A DNA stretch of 64,000 nt from Rubrivivax sp. GTDB taxonomy: Bacteria > Pseudomonadota > Gammaproteobacteria > Burkholderiales > Burkholderiaceae_C. The stretch is taken from NCBI GenBank assembly GCA_027484825.1, contig JAIXSE010000018.1, forward strand, positions 62,001 to 126,000, written 5' to 3'. The notes beneath the pieces were generated by a model, which was not told the origin of the DNA, did no database searches, and worked only from the letters and a program-made list of their open reading frames with translations. This document shows, one piece after another, positions 18,967 through 27,582 of the stretch. Made by a program: the position numbers and the translations under genes. The stretch's first letter is position 1; every line of letters starts with the position of its first letter.

Positions 18967-19516
18967 GTTCGGACCTTTGGAGGATGCGAAGCGTTGACCC
19001 AGACGGGTCGGGCTCAATCAAGCATGGTTCATGCCCGACCCAAGCTGCCTCGGCCATTGCCCACACGCTCGCAGGACGTTACCCGACGCTCATTGCGACA
19101 GCCACCCTGAGCGCGGCTACCAATGGATCTGCATCGGCACCGCTAGCAACACCGGTGGTTGACGCGATGGCGATTCATGGGAACAATCGCGCCCGCAATC
19201 GCGCCTGTTTTCACCCTCTCTTTGCCTGGAGCCTGCTCGTGCCCCGCATGTCCGTCACCCGCTAATCGCCGACGACTGCTTTTTTCGCAGCCATCGTGTC
19301 GGCGCCGTCTGCGCCCATGAAGGCCGCGGCACGGGTTCTCGCTCTCTCCCCGCTTGCCATGAAGCGGATGGAGCCCGAATCTCCCGCTTCTTTCCCCCGC
19401 GACTCTGTCTTTCAGCTTGACGGCTGAAGGCGGTGACCTGTCTGCGCCTCCCACGTTCGTCGGTTTTCCCCTCAGGAATAAGTCCGTCTGCGCCAAGAAC
19501 GCGACGGCCGACGACG
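18967..19516. other. 550-base intergenic region before the RNA-repair genes
   Basis: No convincing gene. It holds an inverted repeat GGGTCGGGC (19005-19013) / GCCCGACCC (19033-19041) with a 19-base loop just upstream of the acetyltransferase. Open stretches over 19040-19260 and 19270-19500 have no ribosome-binding site or recognisable domain. Presumably carries the promoter for the RNA ligase gene, but I cannot place it. Confidence 0.5.
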
Positions 19517-20437
19517 ATGTCTCCCAACGAACTGCACTCTCTGCCGCTGCTGCGGTATCCCCGAACTGTCCATCTCGCGGGCAGTCGTCTTCAGGACGGC
19601 GATTCCGGTCACGACCAGACCCCACTGGCCGCGCTGGCGGGCTGTCATGTGGTCATTGAAGAAAAGCTGGACGGCGCCAATGCGGGCCTGTCATTCAGCG
19701 GCGGCGGTGAGCTGCTGCTGCAGTCCCGCGGCCATTACCTCACCGGCGGTTATGGCGAACGCCAGTTCAATCTCTTCAAGTCATTCGCCGCCGCACATGA
19801 ATCCCGGCTGCTGGAGCGGCTGGAAGACCGTTATGTGCTGTACGGGGAATGGCTCTATGCCAAGCACAGCATCTGGTATGACCGGCTGCCGCATTGGTTC
19901 CAGGAATTCGACATCTTCGACCGTCAGGCGGGCATGTTCCTCTCAACGGCTCGTCGCCGGGCCTTGTTGGCCGGGTCGCCGGTGATGTCGGTGCCAGTGC
20001 TCTACGAAGGTCCGATGCCCACGCGGGCGAACCTGCTGTGGGCGCTGGTGCGTCCCTCCCTGGCCAAGTCGGCGGGGTGGCGGCAGGCGTTTGAGGCGTC
20101 TGTGCAGCAGCAGGGGCTGCCGCTGCCACTGACCTGGCAGCAGACCGACCGGCATGACGAATCGGAAGGGCTTTATCTGAAGGTGGAAGACGGGCAGCAA
20201 GTGCTGGGCCGCTACAAACTGGTGCGTCCTTCCTTCACGCAGACCCTGCTGGATGCCGGCGACCATCATGCCCAGCGGCCTCTCCTGCCCAACCTCTTGG
20301 CAGACGGGGGGGATCTGTATGCAGAGCAGCCTCTGATGGACTGGAACGACCTGGGACTCGTGACCCTGACATCCGTTGAGGCGCTGGCAGCCGCCGTACA
20401 AGACGACAAGACGGCCTCACGTCGACCGCCCCGCTGA
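19517..20437 (+). CDS. ATP-dependent RNA ligase family protein
   Basis: 306 residues from ATG 19517. Nucleotidyltransferase-superfamily motifs in order: motif I EEKLDGAN (Lys50, the expected AMP-accepting lysine), motif III YVLYGEWLYAKHSIWYD (Glu110), motif IIIa around WFQEFDIFD, motif IV SEGLYLKVED (Glu216), motif V GRYKLVRPSF (Lys233). The adenylylation domain is complete and the C-terminal part short, like stand-alone RNA ligases rather than DNA ligases. It is followed 141 bases downstream by an HD-Pnk gene; together they would heal and seal broken RNA ends. The RNA substrate is unknown. Confidence 0.85.
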   Translation: MSPNELHSLPLLRYPRTVHLAGSRLQDGDSGHDQTPLAALAGCHVVIEEKLDGANAGLSFSGGGELLLQSRGHYLTGGYGERQFNLFKSFAAAHESRLLERLEDRYVLYGEWLYAKHSIWYDRLPHWFQEFDIFDRQAGMFLSTARRRALLAGSPVMSVPVLYEGPMPTRANLLWALVRPSLAKSAGWRQAFEASVQQQGLPLPLTWQQTDRHDESEGLYLKVEDGQQVLGRYKLVRPSFTQTLLDAGDHHAQRPLLPNLLADGGDLYAEQPLMDWNDLGLVTLTSVEALAAAVQDDKTASRRPPR

Positions 20438-20578
20438 GCGGCGGTTGATGCTCGCGAGAGAAAGACCCAGATGACATCGAAGGACCTGCGGGCCATCGTG
20501 CCGCAGGAACCAGGGCTGTGCGGCCCGGTCAATGGGCTCACGAATGCTCGATATGAGCGAGTGAGCCAGGAGAAGACA

Positions 20579-21715
20579 ATGAATTGGAATGACATTGAGG
20601 GCCTGGCGCCCGCCCCCGGTAAGACGCCGGATTTTCAGGCTTGCCTGGAAGCGTTTCCGCAGCTGGAACTTGCCAAGACGACGGTCCAGGACCCGACCTA
20701 CCACCAGGAAGGCGATGTCTGGACCCACACCGTGATGGTCGTCGAGGCCTTGCTCGATCACCCTGACTATCAGGCGCTGGACCGCGAGCGCCGAGTGCAG
20801 GTGTTCCTTGCGGCACTGTTGCACGACATTGCCAAGTGCAGCACGACCGTCATCGACCCCGATACGGGCCGTATCGGACAGCCGGGCCACTCGCGAAAGG
20901 GCGCCATTGACGCCCGCATTGCACTCTGGGACGCCGGCGCTCCTTTCGACACCCGAGAGGCCATTTGCAGGCTGATCAACGTCCACCAGGTGCCGTTCTT
21001 CGCTTTGGAGGGCTCCCGCCGCGGCACCTCACCGGAGTTCATCGTGCGCGAGCTGTCGTGGCAGGTGAGCCTGCCGCTCTTGGCCTTGCTCGCCGAGGCG
21101 GACATGCGCGGCCGGATTTGCGCCGACCAGCAAAAGGTGCTCGACAACATCCAGCTGTTTCGGGAATTAGCCAAGGAGGACGGCTGCTATGAGGGGCCAC
21201 GCGGTTTCGCGGATGCCCACACACGGGTGAGTTACTTCCGCGGCGCCGACCTGCATCCGGACTACCCGCTGTTCCAGGAGCCGGGGGCCGCCGTGACGGT
21301 GATGTGCGGCTTGCCCGCTTCCGGGAAGGACACCTGGGTGGCGCAGCATCGGCCCGGGCACCCGGTGGTCTCGTTTGACGACAGCCGGCTGGAGCTGGGA
21401 CTTCGTCACGGCAAAGCCGAAGGCGTGGTGGCCCATCACGCCGTGGACAAGGCCAAGAAGTTGCTGCGCGCCAAAGCGCCATTCGTATGGAATGCGACCC
21501 ACCTGTCACAGCAGATGCGAGACAAGACGCTGGACCTGCTGTTTGCATACGGTGCGGAGGTGGAGATCGTCTACCTGGAGAAGCCGCGGATGGAGTTGCT
21601 GCGCCGAAACCACCGACGCGACTCCTCGCTGACCAATAAGGCGCTGCAGGCCATGACGCTGAAGTGGGAGCTGCCTGTTCCGACCGAGGCCCATCGTGTT
21701 CACTACTGCGTCTGA
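20579..21715 (+). CDS. HD-Pnk: HD phosphoesterase fused to polynucleotide kinase
   Basis: 378 residues. Start ATG 20579 has a good AGGAG site 6 bases away; an ATG at 20471 lacks one. N-terminal HD domain: His50 (VWTHTVMVVEAL), His82-Asp83 (LLHDIAKCST), His104 (GHSRKGA) and the later INVHQVPFF and LLAEADMRGR helices. C-terminal P-loop kinase: VMCGLPASGKDTWVAQH (residues 242-257), SFDDSR and FVWNATHLS, then an Arg-rich lid (RRNHRRDSS). This order matches the HD-Pnk enzymes characterised in Runella slithyformis, which remove 2',3'-cyclic or 3' phosphates and phosphorylate 5'-OH ends. The neighbouring ligase would then seal. Activity here is inferred. Confidence 0.85.
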   Translation: MNWNDIEGLAPAPGKTPDFQACLEAFPQLELAKTTVQDPTYHQEGDVWTHTVMVVEALLDHPDYQALDRERRVQVFLAALLHDIAKCSTTVIDPDTGRIGQPGHSRKGAIDARIALWDAGAPFDTREAICRLINVHQVPFFALEGSRRGTSPEFIVRELSWQVSLPLLALLAEADMRGRICADQQKVLDNIQLFRELAKEDGCYEGPRGFADAHTRVSYFRGADLHPDYPLFQEPGAAVTVMCGLPASGKDTWVAQHRPGHPVVSFDDSRLELGLRHGKAEGVVAHHAVDKAKKLLRAKAPFVWNATHLSQQMRDKTLDLLFAYGAEVEIVYLEKPRMELLRRNHRRDSSLTNKALQAMTLKWELPVPTEAHRVHYCV

Positions 21716-21779
21716 CGGTCTGAAGAGTCGCGGATACAGCGAGCAGTCGCCTTGACCGGCGCCGCATGAGTGCTCGGAC

Positions 21780-23138
21780 TCAAGCGCCCAGCAGCGACTG
21801 TCCACACACCCGCAGCACCTCGCCCGACAGCGGCTGCGACTGCGGCGATGCCAGGAAGGCAATGGCTTCGGCCACGTCGTCCGGTCGCCCGCCTTGCTTG
21901 AGTGAATTGAGGCGGCGGCCGACTTCACGGATCATCATGGGCATGCGGCCGGTCATCGCGGTTTCAATGAAACCCGGCGCCACTGCATTCACTGTGATGC
22001 CGCGGTCCCGCAACTGCTGGGCGCGATGGGTGACGTATCCGATCACGCCCGCCTTGCTGGCGCTGTAGTTGGTCTGCCCGGCATTGCCGGCAATGCCGCT
22101 GATGGAGGAGAGGCAGACCTCTCGCGCGCCCTCGCGCCACAGCGCCCGCGCATCGAGCGCGTCGTCGATGGCCAGGATGGACGCCAGATTCACCGTCAGC
22201 ACGCTGTCCCATTCCGCCGCGCTCATGCGGGCCAGCGTGCGGTCGCGGGTGATGCCGGCGTTGTGGACCATCAGATCAAGCGGCCCGCGGGCGGCGATGG
22301 CATCCGCCAAGGCGGCGGGCGTGGCCTCGGCGGTCAGGTCCAGTGGCAAGGCTTCGCCGCCGACACGTGCGGCCAAGGCCTCCAGCGCCTCGGACGCCGC
22401 CGGGACATCCACGCACAAAACGTGGAAACCGTCCTGGGAGAGTCGCCGGGCCGTCGCAGCGCCGATGCCACCCGCCGCCCCGGTCACCACCGCCAACCGG
22501 CGCGATGCGACCGGCCCCGGCAGGTGCCGCGCGGCCGCGTCAGTGCGCCACTGCAGCACCTGTCCCGACACGTAGGAGGACCGGTCCCCGCCGAAGAAGC
22601 GTACTGTGCCAGCCAACAGGGGCTGACCCGCCGTGCCAGACCCGATTGGGATCGGCCCGACCTTGAGCAGATTGACGGTGCCGCCGCGGCGGCCCAGTTC
22701 CTTGGCCATGGCGCGCGCGAATCCCTGCAAGGCCTGCGCCAGCGCACTCACGCGCGCCTGCTGCGCCGACGTGGGATCCGCCGCGAAAATCACGACACGC
22801 GCGCCGGGCGTCAAGCGGGCTTGCGAAGCCTGCACCTGCCGGAACACGTCGCGCAACTGGTCCAGCGTGCTGACGGCCGTGGCGTCCACGATGAGCGTCG
22901 AGACCGGGACCTGCGCCTCCTTCACCACGGTCGCGCCTTCGGCGACGACGATCTGCGTCAGGGCGCTCAACAACGGCGCATCGCCAATGCCGATGAGATG
23001 GACCAGGCGGCCCGCCAGTTCCTCCGGCATGGAAGGGCCGTCGCGGCGCGGCAGCCGGCGCGGCTGCGGCAGGCCCAGGGTGCTGAGCAGTCGCTGGCCC
23101 CAGGGATGCTGGGCCAGTTCAAGGAGACGATCGGTCAT
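21780..23138 (-). CDS. fabG: 3-oxoacyl-ACP reductase, long FabG4-type
   Basis: 452 residues, about twice the length of ordinary FabG; matches the FabG4/high-molecular-weight reductase type. Residues 1-205 form an N-terminal flavodoxin/Rossmann-like domain without a clean NAD motif. The C-terminal half is a complete SDR: cofactor loop VVTGAAGGIGAATARRL, NAGITRD, catalytic Ser in SSISGIAGNAGQ and Tyr-x-x-x-Lys in TNYSASKAG, then VAPGFIETAMTGRMP. Reduces beta-ketoacyl thioesters with NAD(P)H. Here it is on its own, tail to tail with the HD-Pnk gene, with no thioesterase/dehydratase or acyl-CoA acetyltransferase partner visible. Confidence 0.9.
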   Translation of the reverse strand: MTDRLLELAQHPWGQRLLSTLGLPQPRRLPRRDGPSMPEELAGRLVHLIGIGDAPLLSALTQIVVAEGATVVKEAQVPVSTLIVDATAVSTLDQLRDVFRQVQASQARLTPGARVVIFAADPTSAQQARVSALAQALQGFARAMAKELGRRGGTVNLLKVGPIPIGSGTAGQPLLAGTVRFFGGDRSSYVSGQVLQWRTDAAARHLPGPVASRRLAVVTGAAGGIGAATARRLSQDGFHVLCVDVPAASEALEALAARVGGEALPLDLTAEATPAALADAIAARGPLDLMVHNAGITRDRTLARMSAAEWDSVLTVNLASILAIDDALDARALWREGAREVCLSSISGIAGNAGQTNYSASKAGVIGYVTHRAQQLRDRGITVNAVAPGFIETAMTGRMPMMIREVGRRLNSLKQGGRPDDVAEAIAFLASPQSQPLSGEVLRVCGQSLLGA

Positions 23139-23201
23139 GGTGGGGGAGTCAAATCAGGCGCAGGAAGGAAGGGACAGCTTGCGCAGCGGCATGCTACGTC
23201 A

Positions 23202-24689
23202 TCAAACCGTGCTCGCAGCGCCGGGCGACTTCGGTCGTCTGCGCCGCCAGCGTCGCCGAGGCGAGGAGGGCCGTTCACCGCCCATCACCGTCAACCCCAC
23301 GCGCGTCTGCTCCGGTGTCGAGGTGGCAAAGGGCGCCCCGCCATGCATGCGCGCGATGGCCGCCACGATCGACAGCCCCAGCCCGTGATGATCCGCCCCC
23401 CGTGTGCGCGACGGATCGGCGCGGTAGAAGCGGTCGAACAGCCTGGGCAAATGGTCTTGTGAAATCGGCGGACCGGCATTGGTCACGGAGAGGCGCAGCA
23501 GCTCCCCGCCCAGGGGCTCAACGCAGATCCGCACCAGGCTGCCGCTACGGGCGTAGCGGGTGGCATTGCCCAGCAGATTGGACAGCGCGCGTTTGAGCAG
23601 CGCGGCATCCACATCGCCTGCGGCATCCCCGTCCACCGCCAGATGCAGCCCCGCCTCGGCAATGGCGGCTTCGTGATAGTCCGCCACATCCCGCGCCAGT
23701 GCGGCCAGACTGGGGACGTGCTGCCGGCGGGCGGTTGCCCCGCTGTTGGCATGGCTGAGGAACAGCATGTCATTGACGATGCCCGCCATGCGGCGAAGTT
23801 CTTCCAGATTGGAGCCAAGCTGGTCCAGCGTGGACGGCGGCACGCCCGGCTGACGCATGGCCAGCTCGGTCGCGGTGATGAGCGTGGCCAGCGGCGTGCG
23901 CAGTTCATGGGCCACATCGGCATTGAAGCCTTCCAGCTGCGTGTAGCTGCGGTTCAGCCGCTCCAGCAGCGCATTGAACTGCTGCACCAGCGGCCGCAGT
24001 TCCTCCGGCTGGTCGCTGCCATCCAGGCGTTCGTGCAGGGTGTGGGCGGCCAGGCGCCGCGTCTGCTCGACCAGGGATCGGACCGGAGCCAGCGCCATGC
24101 GCACCAGCACCATGCTGCCCACCGACACCAGCAGCGCGCCGATCAGCGAGGCCGCCATCAGCGTCATGCCCAGGCGGCGGACAAACGCATCGTCTCCGCG
24201 CGTGTCCAGCCGCAGCGTTGCCAGCGGGCCCTGGGTGGTGGGGAAGTCCAGGCTCCGGCCGCTGTCGGTGCGGGCGTGTTGACCGCGGGCGCCGCCATGG
24301 GCCGCGCGGTCGTACAAGGTGCTGCCGTCGGCGTCGCGCAGAGTCAGCCGCAGGTCGCGGTGGACCTCCAGAAATTCATCCAGCCGTTTGCGGAGCTGCT
24401 CGGCGGGCAGCGTTGGATGCTCGTCCAGCAGGTGCTGCAGCAGCACCTGGTTCTGCTGCAGCGTCTCGTCCTGGCGGGCGCGCAGGTCCGACGCGGTGAG
24501 CAGATAGACCGCCAGCGACATCAGTGCCAGGCCGGTGAAGGTCTGCGTGGCCAGCCACAGCGACAGACGCGGCCCGACGCCATCCGGAATGCGCCAGGGC
24601 AGGCGTGTGCGGGCAACACGCGAAGCAGGCGCAACACGCGCAGTGCGTTCGGATCGCTCCGGATCGTGGGGCGCGAGGACGCTGCTCAT
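23202..24689 (-). CDS. two-component sensor histidine kinase (orphan)
   Basis: 495 residues from ATG 24689, which has a strong GGAGGGGG site 5 bases away. Membrane helix at about residues 45-65 (WLATQTFTGLALMSLAVYLLT), periplasmic loop to about 160, second helix (LMAASLIGALLVSVGSMVLV), HAMP, HisKA box with phospho-His in FNADVAHELRTPLATLI, and HATPase with N box LLKRALSNLLGNATRYA and G2 box HHGLGLSIVAAIARMHGG. Resembles heavy-metal/copper (CusS, IrlS) or QseC-type kinases. No response regulator gene is adjacent, so its partner lies elsewhere. The C-terminal tail is basic (SSPRRRWRRRRPKSP). Confidence 0.9.
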   Translation of the reverse strand: MSSVLAPHDPERSERTARVAPASRVARTRLPWRIPDGVGPRLSLWLATQTFTGLALMSLAVYLLTASDLRARQDETLQQNQVLLQHLLDEHPTLPAEQLRKRLDEFLEVHRDLRLTLRDADGSTLYDRAAHGGARGQHARTDSGRSLDFPTTQGPLATLRLDTRGDDAFVRRLGMTLMAASLIGALLVSVGSMVLVRMALAPVRSLVEQTRRLAAHTLHERLDGSDQPEELRPLVQQFNALLERLNRSYTQLEGFNADVAHELRTPLATLITATELAMRQPGVPPSTLDQLGSNLEELRRMAGIVNDMLFLSHANSGATARRQHVPSLAALARDVADYHEAAIAEAGLHLAVDGDAAGDVDAALLKRALSNLLGNATRYARSGSLVRICVEPLGGELLRLSVTNAGPPISQDHLPRLFDRFYRADPSRTRGADHHGLGLSIVAAIARMHGGAPFATSTPEQTRVGLTVMGGERPSSPRRRWRRRRPKSPGAASTV

Positions 24690-24711
24690 GCCGGCCCCCT
24701 CCACATGACCA

Positions 24712-24729
24712 AACCGTAATGTGACGGTT
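24712..24729. promoter_or_regulatory. 18-base interrupted palindrome between sensor kinase and DUF4148 genes
   Basis: AACCGT-AATGTG-ACGGTT, perfect 6-base arms with a 6-base spacer, located 23 bases upstream of the kinase start and 120 bases upstream of the divergent DUF4148 gene. Size and spacing fit a dimeric regulator site, for example that of the missing response regulator. Confidence 0.45.
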
Positions 24730-24848
24730 GGGCTGCTGACAGGGCCGGTTGACTAGAGTGAATGCCATGGCGTTGAAACACACCGCCGCAACGGCCGGCG
24801 CTTCCAGGCCCGGCCGCCATGGAAACAGGTTCAACAAGGAGAATTCTC

Positions 24849-25289
24849 ATGCGTCGATTCCGTCCCATTCATGCTCCCCTGGGTGCTCTGGCCCTCGCCG
24901 CCGCGATCAGCGTTCCCGCGTTCGCGCAGGTGGAGGAAGAGATCGCCTCGGGTCCCAAGTCCCGTGAACAAGTCGTTGCCGAGCTGGAGCAGGCCCAGGC
25001 AGACGGCTCTCTCTCCCGCCACAACAGCGAAGTCGGCTACACGCCTGATTTCGATGAGGCCATGGGCCTGCCGGTCCGCTATTCCAACACCCAGGGTGAT
25101 GTCGACGTGTCGGTGAGTATGGACACGTCCCGCGACTTGACCTTTGCGCCGCCTGCTGCGGGTGGCAAGTCCCGTGCCCAGGTCATGGATGAGCTGGCGC
25201 AAGCCCAGGCAGACGGCTCGCTGCAGAAGATGTGGAGTGACTCGGGATATGCGCCGGAGTTCGAGACGGTGCATACGCCGCGCTACTGA
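24849..25289 (+). CDS. DUF4148 domain secreted protein with duplicated motif
   Basis: 146 residues from ATG 24849 (AAGGAG site 6 bases upstream). Sec signal peptide RRFRPIHAPLGALALAAAISVPAFAQ. The mature part holds two copies of a DUF4148-like unit: KSREQVVAELEQAQADGSLS (about 36-55) followed by GYTPDF, and KSRAQVMDELAQAQADGSLQ (about 104-123) followed by GYAPEF. DUF4148 proteins are small periplasmic proteins of unknown function, abundant in Burkholderiales. Divergent from the sensor kinase and a plausible target of it. A strong terminator follows. Confidence 0.85.
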   Translation: MRRFRPIHAPLGALALAAAISVPAFAQVEEEIASGPKSREQVVAELEQAQADGSLSRHNSEVGYTPDFDEAMGLPVRYSNTQGDVDVSVSMDTSRDLTFAPPAAGGKSRAQVMDELAQAQADGSLQKMWSDSGYAPEFETVHTPRY

Positions 25290-25352
25290 GGCGTTGCTCA
25301 GTACGTGACGGCGTGACCGCACCCGCGGTGAGCGGGCGGTGGTGGCTCGAAC

Positions 25353-25386
25353 GAACGGGGTCCCTTCGGGGGCCCCGTTCTTTTTT
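25353..25386 (+). terminator. rho-independent terminator after the DUF4148 gene
   Basis: 12-base stem GAACGGGGTCCC / GGGGCCCCGTTC with one G-U pair, a TTCG tetraloop and a following run of six T. Confidence 0.9.
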
Positions 25387-25675
25387 GCGCGGGGAGGGTG
25401 CCGTAGCGGATGAAAACGGCTGAAACAAGCCGCGTCTCCGCCCAGGTTCACGCAACGATTGCTGACACGATCAGGGGATTTCCCTCATTACAGCTATTGC
25501 AACTGGGAGCAAAGTGGTATTGCCTTTTTGAGGCGAACAAAAGACCAACAACATACCACTAGGCCAAGCGGGCGCGCGTCGGGCAGCGACGCCCGGTGGG
25601 TTGTTCATCCGCGAGGGCGCGGACGGACGGCCACTGACGTCGTGGCCACTGACGTCGTTTACCAGGAGCACTTGC
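25387..25675 (+). promoter_or_regulatory. chitinase upstream region with an inverted repeat
   Basis: The 386-base space between the DUF4148 and chitinase genes holds the terminator above and, at 25513-25520 and 25553-25560, an inverted repeat AGTGGTAT / ATACCACT separated by 32 bases. The stretch 25470-25560 is more AT-rich than its surroundings, so the chitinase promoter probably lies here. No gene seen. Confidence 0.45.
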
Positions 25676-27436
25676 ATGAAGCCTTCCCCCTCCAATCGCA
25701 ACCGCCACAGCCTCCCGCTGCGTGAACTTCGCAAGCTGGCGGTCCTGAGCGCTGCGGCTTTCGCGCTGCACGCCGCCGCGCAGACCTATTCCGCCTGGGC
25801 GCCGGACGTGTATTACGCCGCCGGCACCGTGGTCAGCTACAACGGCAAGCTGTATCGGGCGCTGGTCAACCAGACCGACTACGCCAGCACCGGTTGGAAC
25901 CCCACCAATGCGGCCCTCTGGACCGATCTGGGGACCACGTCGGGACCTTCTCCATCTCCTTCTCCCAGCCCGTCGCCGAGTCCCTCCCCAAGCCCGTCGC
26001 CGAGCCCATCCCCCAGCCCAGCCCCGGCACCGTCGGGCAGTTGCGCTCCGGTGTGGTCCAACACCAAGGCCTACAACGGCGGTGAACTGGCCAGCGTGGC
26101 CACGACCAACTACAAGGCCAACTGGTGGACCCAGAACAACAACCCCACCACCAACAGCGGAGCGGCCGGGTCCGGTCAGCCGTGGACCGTGGTGGGGAGC
26201 TGCTCGGGGTCTCCATCCCCGAGTCCATCCCCGAGTCCTTCTCCAAGTCCGTCTCCGAGCCCCTCGCCGAGCCCGTCCCCCAGTCCTTCCCCGAGCCCCG
26301 CGCCGTCGCCGTCCCCGGATCTGACCGATCCGGCCGCCAAGGCCGCCATTCAGACGGGCCGGGTCTACACCGTCTACTACCCCTCGTGGAGTGACAACTG
26401 GTTCGATGCCACCGGCATGAATAAGAACCAGGTCTTCAAGGCCAGCAACTTCGCCCGCATTCCGGCCAACTACACCCATGTGGTGGCGGCCTTTGCGCAG
26501 CCGAATTTCAGCTGGGGCGGCATGAGCGCCAACAACTGGTCGGGCACCGGCATCAACTTCAATGGCCGTCCGTCTGACATCAAGGCGGCCATCGACGTCC
26601 TGCATGCCCGCAACATCAAGGTGTTGCTGGCCGTGGGCGGTGCCACCTACAACAGCTGGAGCACGCTGTCCGCGGAAGGTCATGCCGGCAGCGGCCCGAC
26701 CATCACCGCCCTGGCCAACATCCTGAAGGACGTCGGTTTTGACGGTCTGGATGTGGACTACGAGATCGAAGGTCTGGATGGGTATGCGGGTGCTGTGAAG
26801 GCCATGCGCAAAGCCGTGGATCTGGCCGGTGGCGGTCGCATCCTGAGCGTGGCGGCCTGGTCCACCGGTGCGGACTGCACGGCGGCCACCGCTAACGACT
26901 CGCAGTGCGCCGGCGTGGGTGTCAGCTACTGGGGCGGCAAGGCCGGTCTGGAGCGCCAGTTGGTCAGCGCCTATCCGACGCTGTCCACGGCCTTCAATCT
27001 GGTCAACATCATGAGCTACGACGCCCGTTATGAGCATTACGACGGCGTCACCGCGTGGCAGCAATACCGCAAGCTGTTCCCGAGCAGCACCATTGTGTCG
27101 ATCGGCTTTGAGACCGCCCCGGAAGGCTGGGCGGGTGGTCAACTGGTGGTGAACAATGCGGATGCGCAGTGCACTGGTTCGGTCATTCTCCAGAACAGCT
27201 ACGGTGCCAACATCAACCAGCCGTATTCGGTGGAGCGTTATCTGAATGCGGTGACCGGTAGCACGCTGAGCAACCGCAATCCGCGTGATGGCGCGATGCT
27301 GTGGCAGGCGCTGAAGACCGCGTCGGGCAGCTGTGGCAGCGCTCCGCTGGCGTCGCCGGGCAGCATCGGCAAGAAGGTCTCGGGCTCGCTGGGCCTGGTG
27401 GACGACCCGGCCCTGCAGAACGCTCCCTGGAAGTAA
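25676..27436 (+). CDS. secreted GH18 chitinase with two chitin-binding modules
   Basis: 586 residues. ATG 25676 has AGGAG 7 bases upstream and begins a signal peptide (LRKLAVLSAAAFALHAAAQ). Order: CBM5/12-like module (37-86: YSAWAPDVYYAAGTVVSYNGKLYRAL..W), PSPS linker (91-121), second CBM5/12 module (123-176: CAPVWSNTKAYNGGELASV..NYKANWWTQNNNP..PW), second PSPS linker (179-214), then the GH18 catalytic domain (about 222-570). The catalytic motif DGLDVDYE gives Glu363 as acid/base. Secreted endo- or processive chitinase; a lone gene flanked by terminators. Confidence 0.95.
   Translation: MKPSPSNRNRHSLPLRELRKLAVLSAAAFALHAAAQTYSAWAPDVYYAAGTVVSYNGKLYRALVNQTDYASTGWNPTNAALWTDLGTTSGPSPSPSPSPSPSPSPSPSPSPSPSPAPAPSGSCAPVWSNTKAYNGGELASVATTNYKANWWTQNNNPTTNSGAAGSGQPWTVVGSCSGSPSPSPSPSPSPSPSPSPSPSPSPSPSPSPAPSPSPDLTDPAAKAAIQTGRVYTVYYPSWSDNWFDATGMNKNQVFKASNFARIPANYTHVVAAFAQPNFSWGGMSANNWSGTGINFNGRPSDIKAAIDVLHARNIKVLLAVGGATYNSWSTLSAEGHAGSGPTITALANILKDVGFDGLDVDYEIEGLDGYAGAVKAMRKAVDLAGGGRILSVAAWSTGADCTAATANDSQCAGVGVSYWGGKAGLERQLVSAYPTLSTAFNLVNIMSYDARYEHYDGVTAWQQYRKLFPSSTIVSIGFETAPEGWAGGQLVVNNADAQCTGSVILQNSYGANINQPYSVERYLNAVTGSTLSNRNPRDGAMLWQALKTASGSCGSAPLASPGSIGKKVSGSLGLVDDPALQNAPWK
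25946..26038 (+). repeat. Pro-Ser repeat linker 1 in chitinase
   Basis: About 31 codons of alternating Pro-Ser ending in Ala-Pro. Built from 6-base repeats (CCN-AGY/TCN variants), a potential slippage site. Confidence 0.9.
26210..26317 (+). repeat. Pro-Ser repeat linker 2 in chitinase
   Basis: About 36 codons of Pro-Ser repeats between the second chitin-binding module and the catalytic domain, similar to linker 1 at the DNA level. Confidence 0.9.
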
Positions 27437-27525
27437 GTCCGTCGCCGCCCGGGAGGGCGGTGATGAGCGGTATCCGCCTGGCATCAGCTTGGTAACCTCA
27501 CTGAGGGCGATGCCAAGCCTATGCG

Positions 27526-27561
27526 AACCGCCGTCCGGCCCCGTGCCGGGCGGCGGTTTTT
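27526..27561 (+). terminator. rho-independent terminator after the chitinase gene
   Basis: Stem AACCGCCGTCCGGC / GCCGGGCGGCGGTT with one G-U pair and a short CCCGT-type loop, followed by a T run. It sits between the chitinase and the convergent PIN toxin gene; the AA at its 5' side gives only a weak T tract on the other strand. Confidence 0.85.
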
Positions 27562-27582
27562 ACCTTGCGGCGCGCTGGTGCG

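Noticed and set aside
19040-19265. Ala/Thr-rich open stretch that could be a small protein
   Set aside because: No ribosome-binding site, no start in a good position and no recognisable domain.
25946-26317. Periodic repeats that could suggest a CRISPR-like array
   Set aside because: The repeats are 6-base Pro-Ser codon repeats in frame within the chitinase gene, with no spacers.
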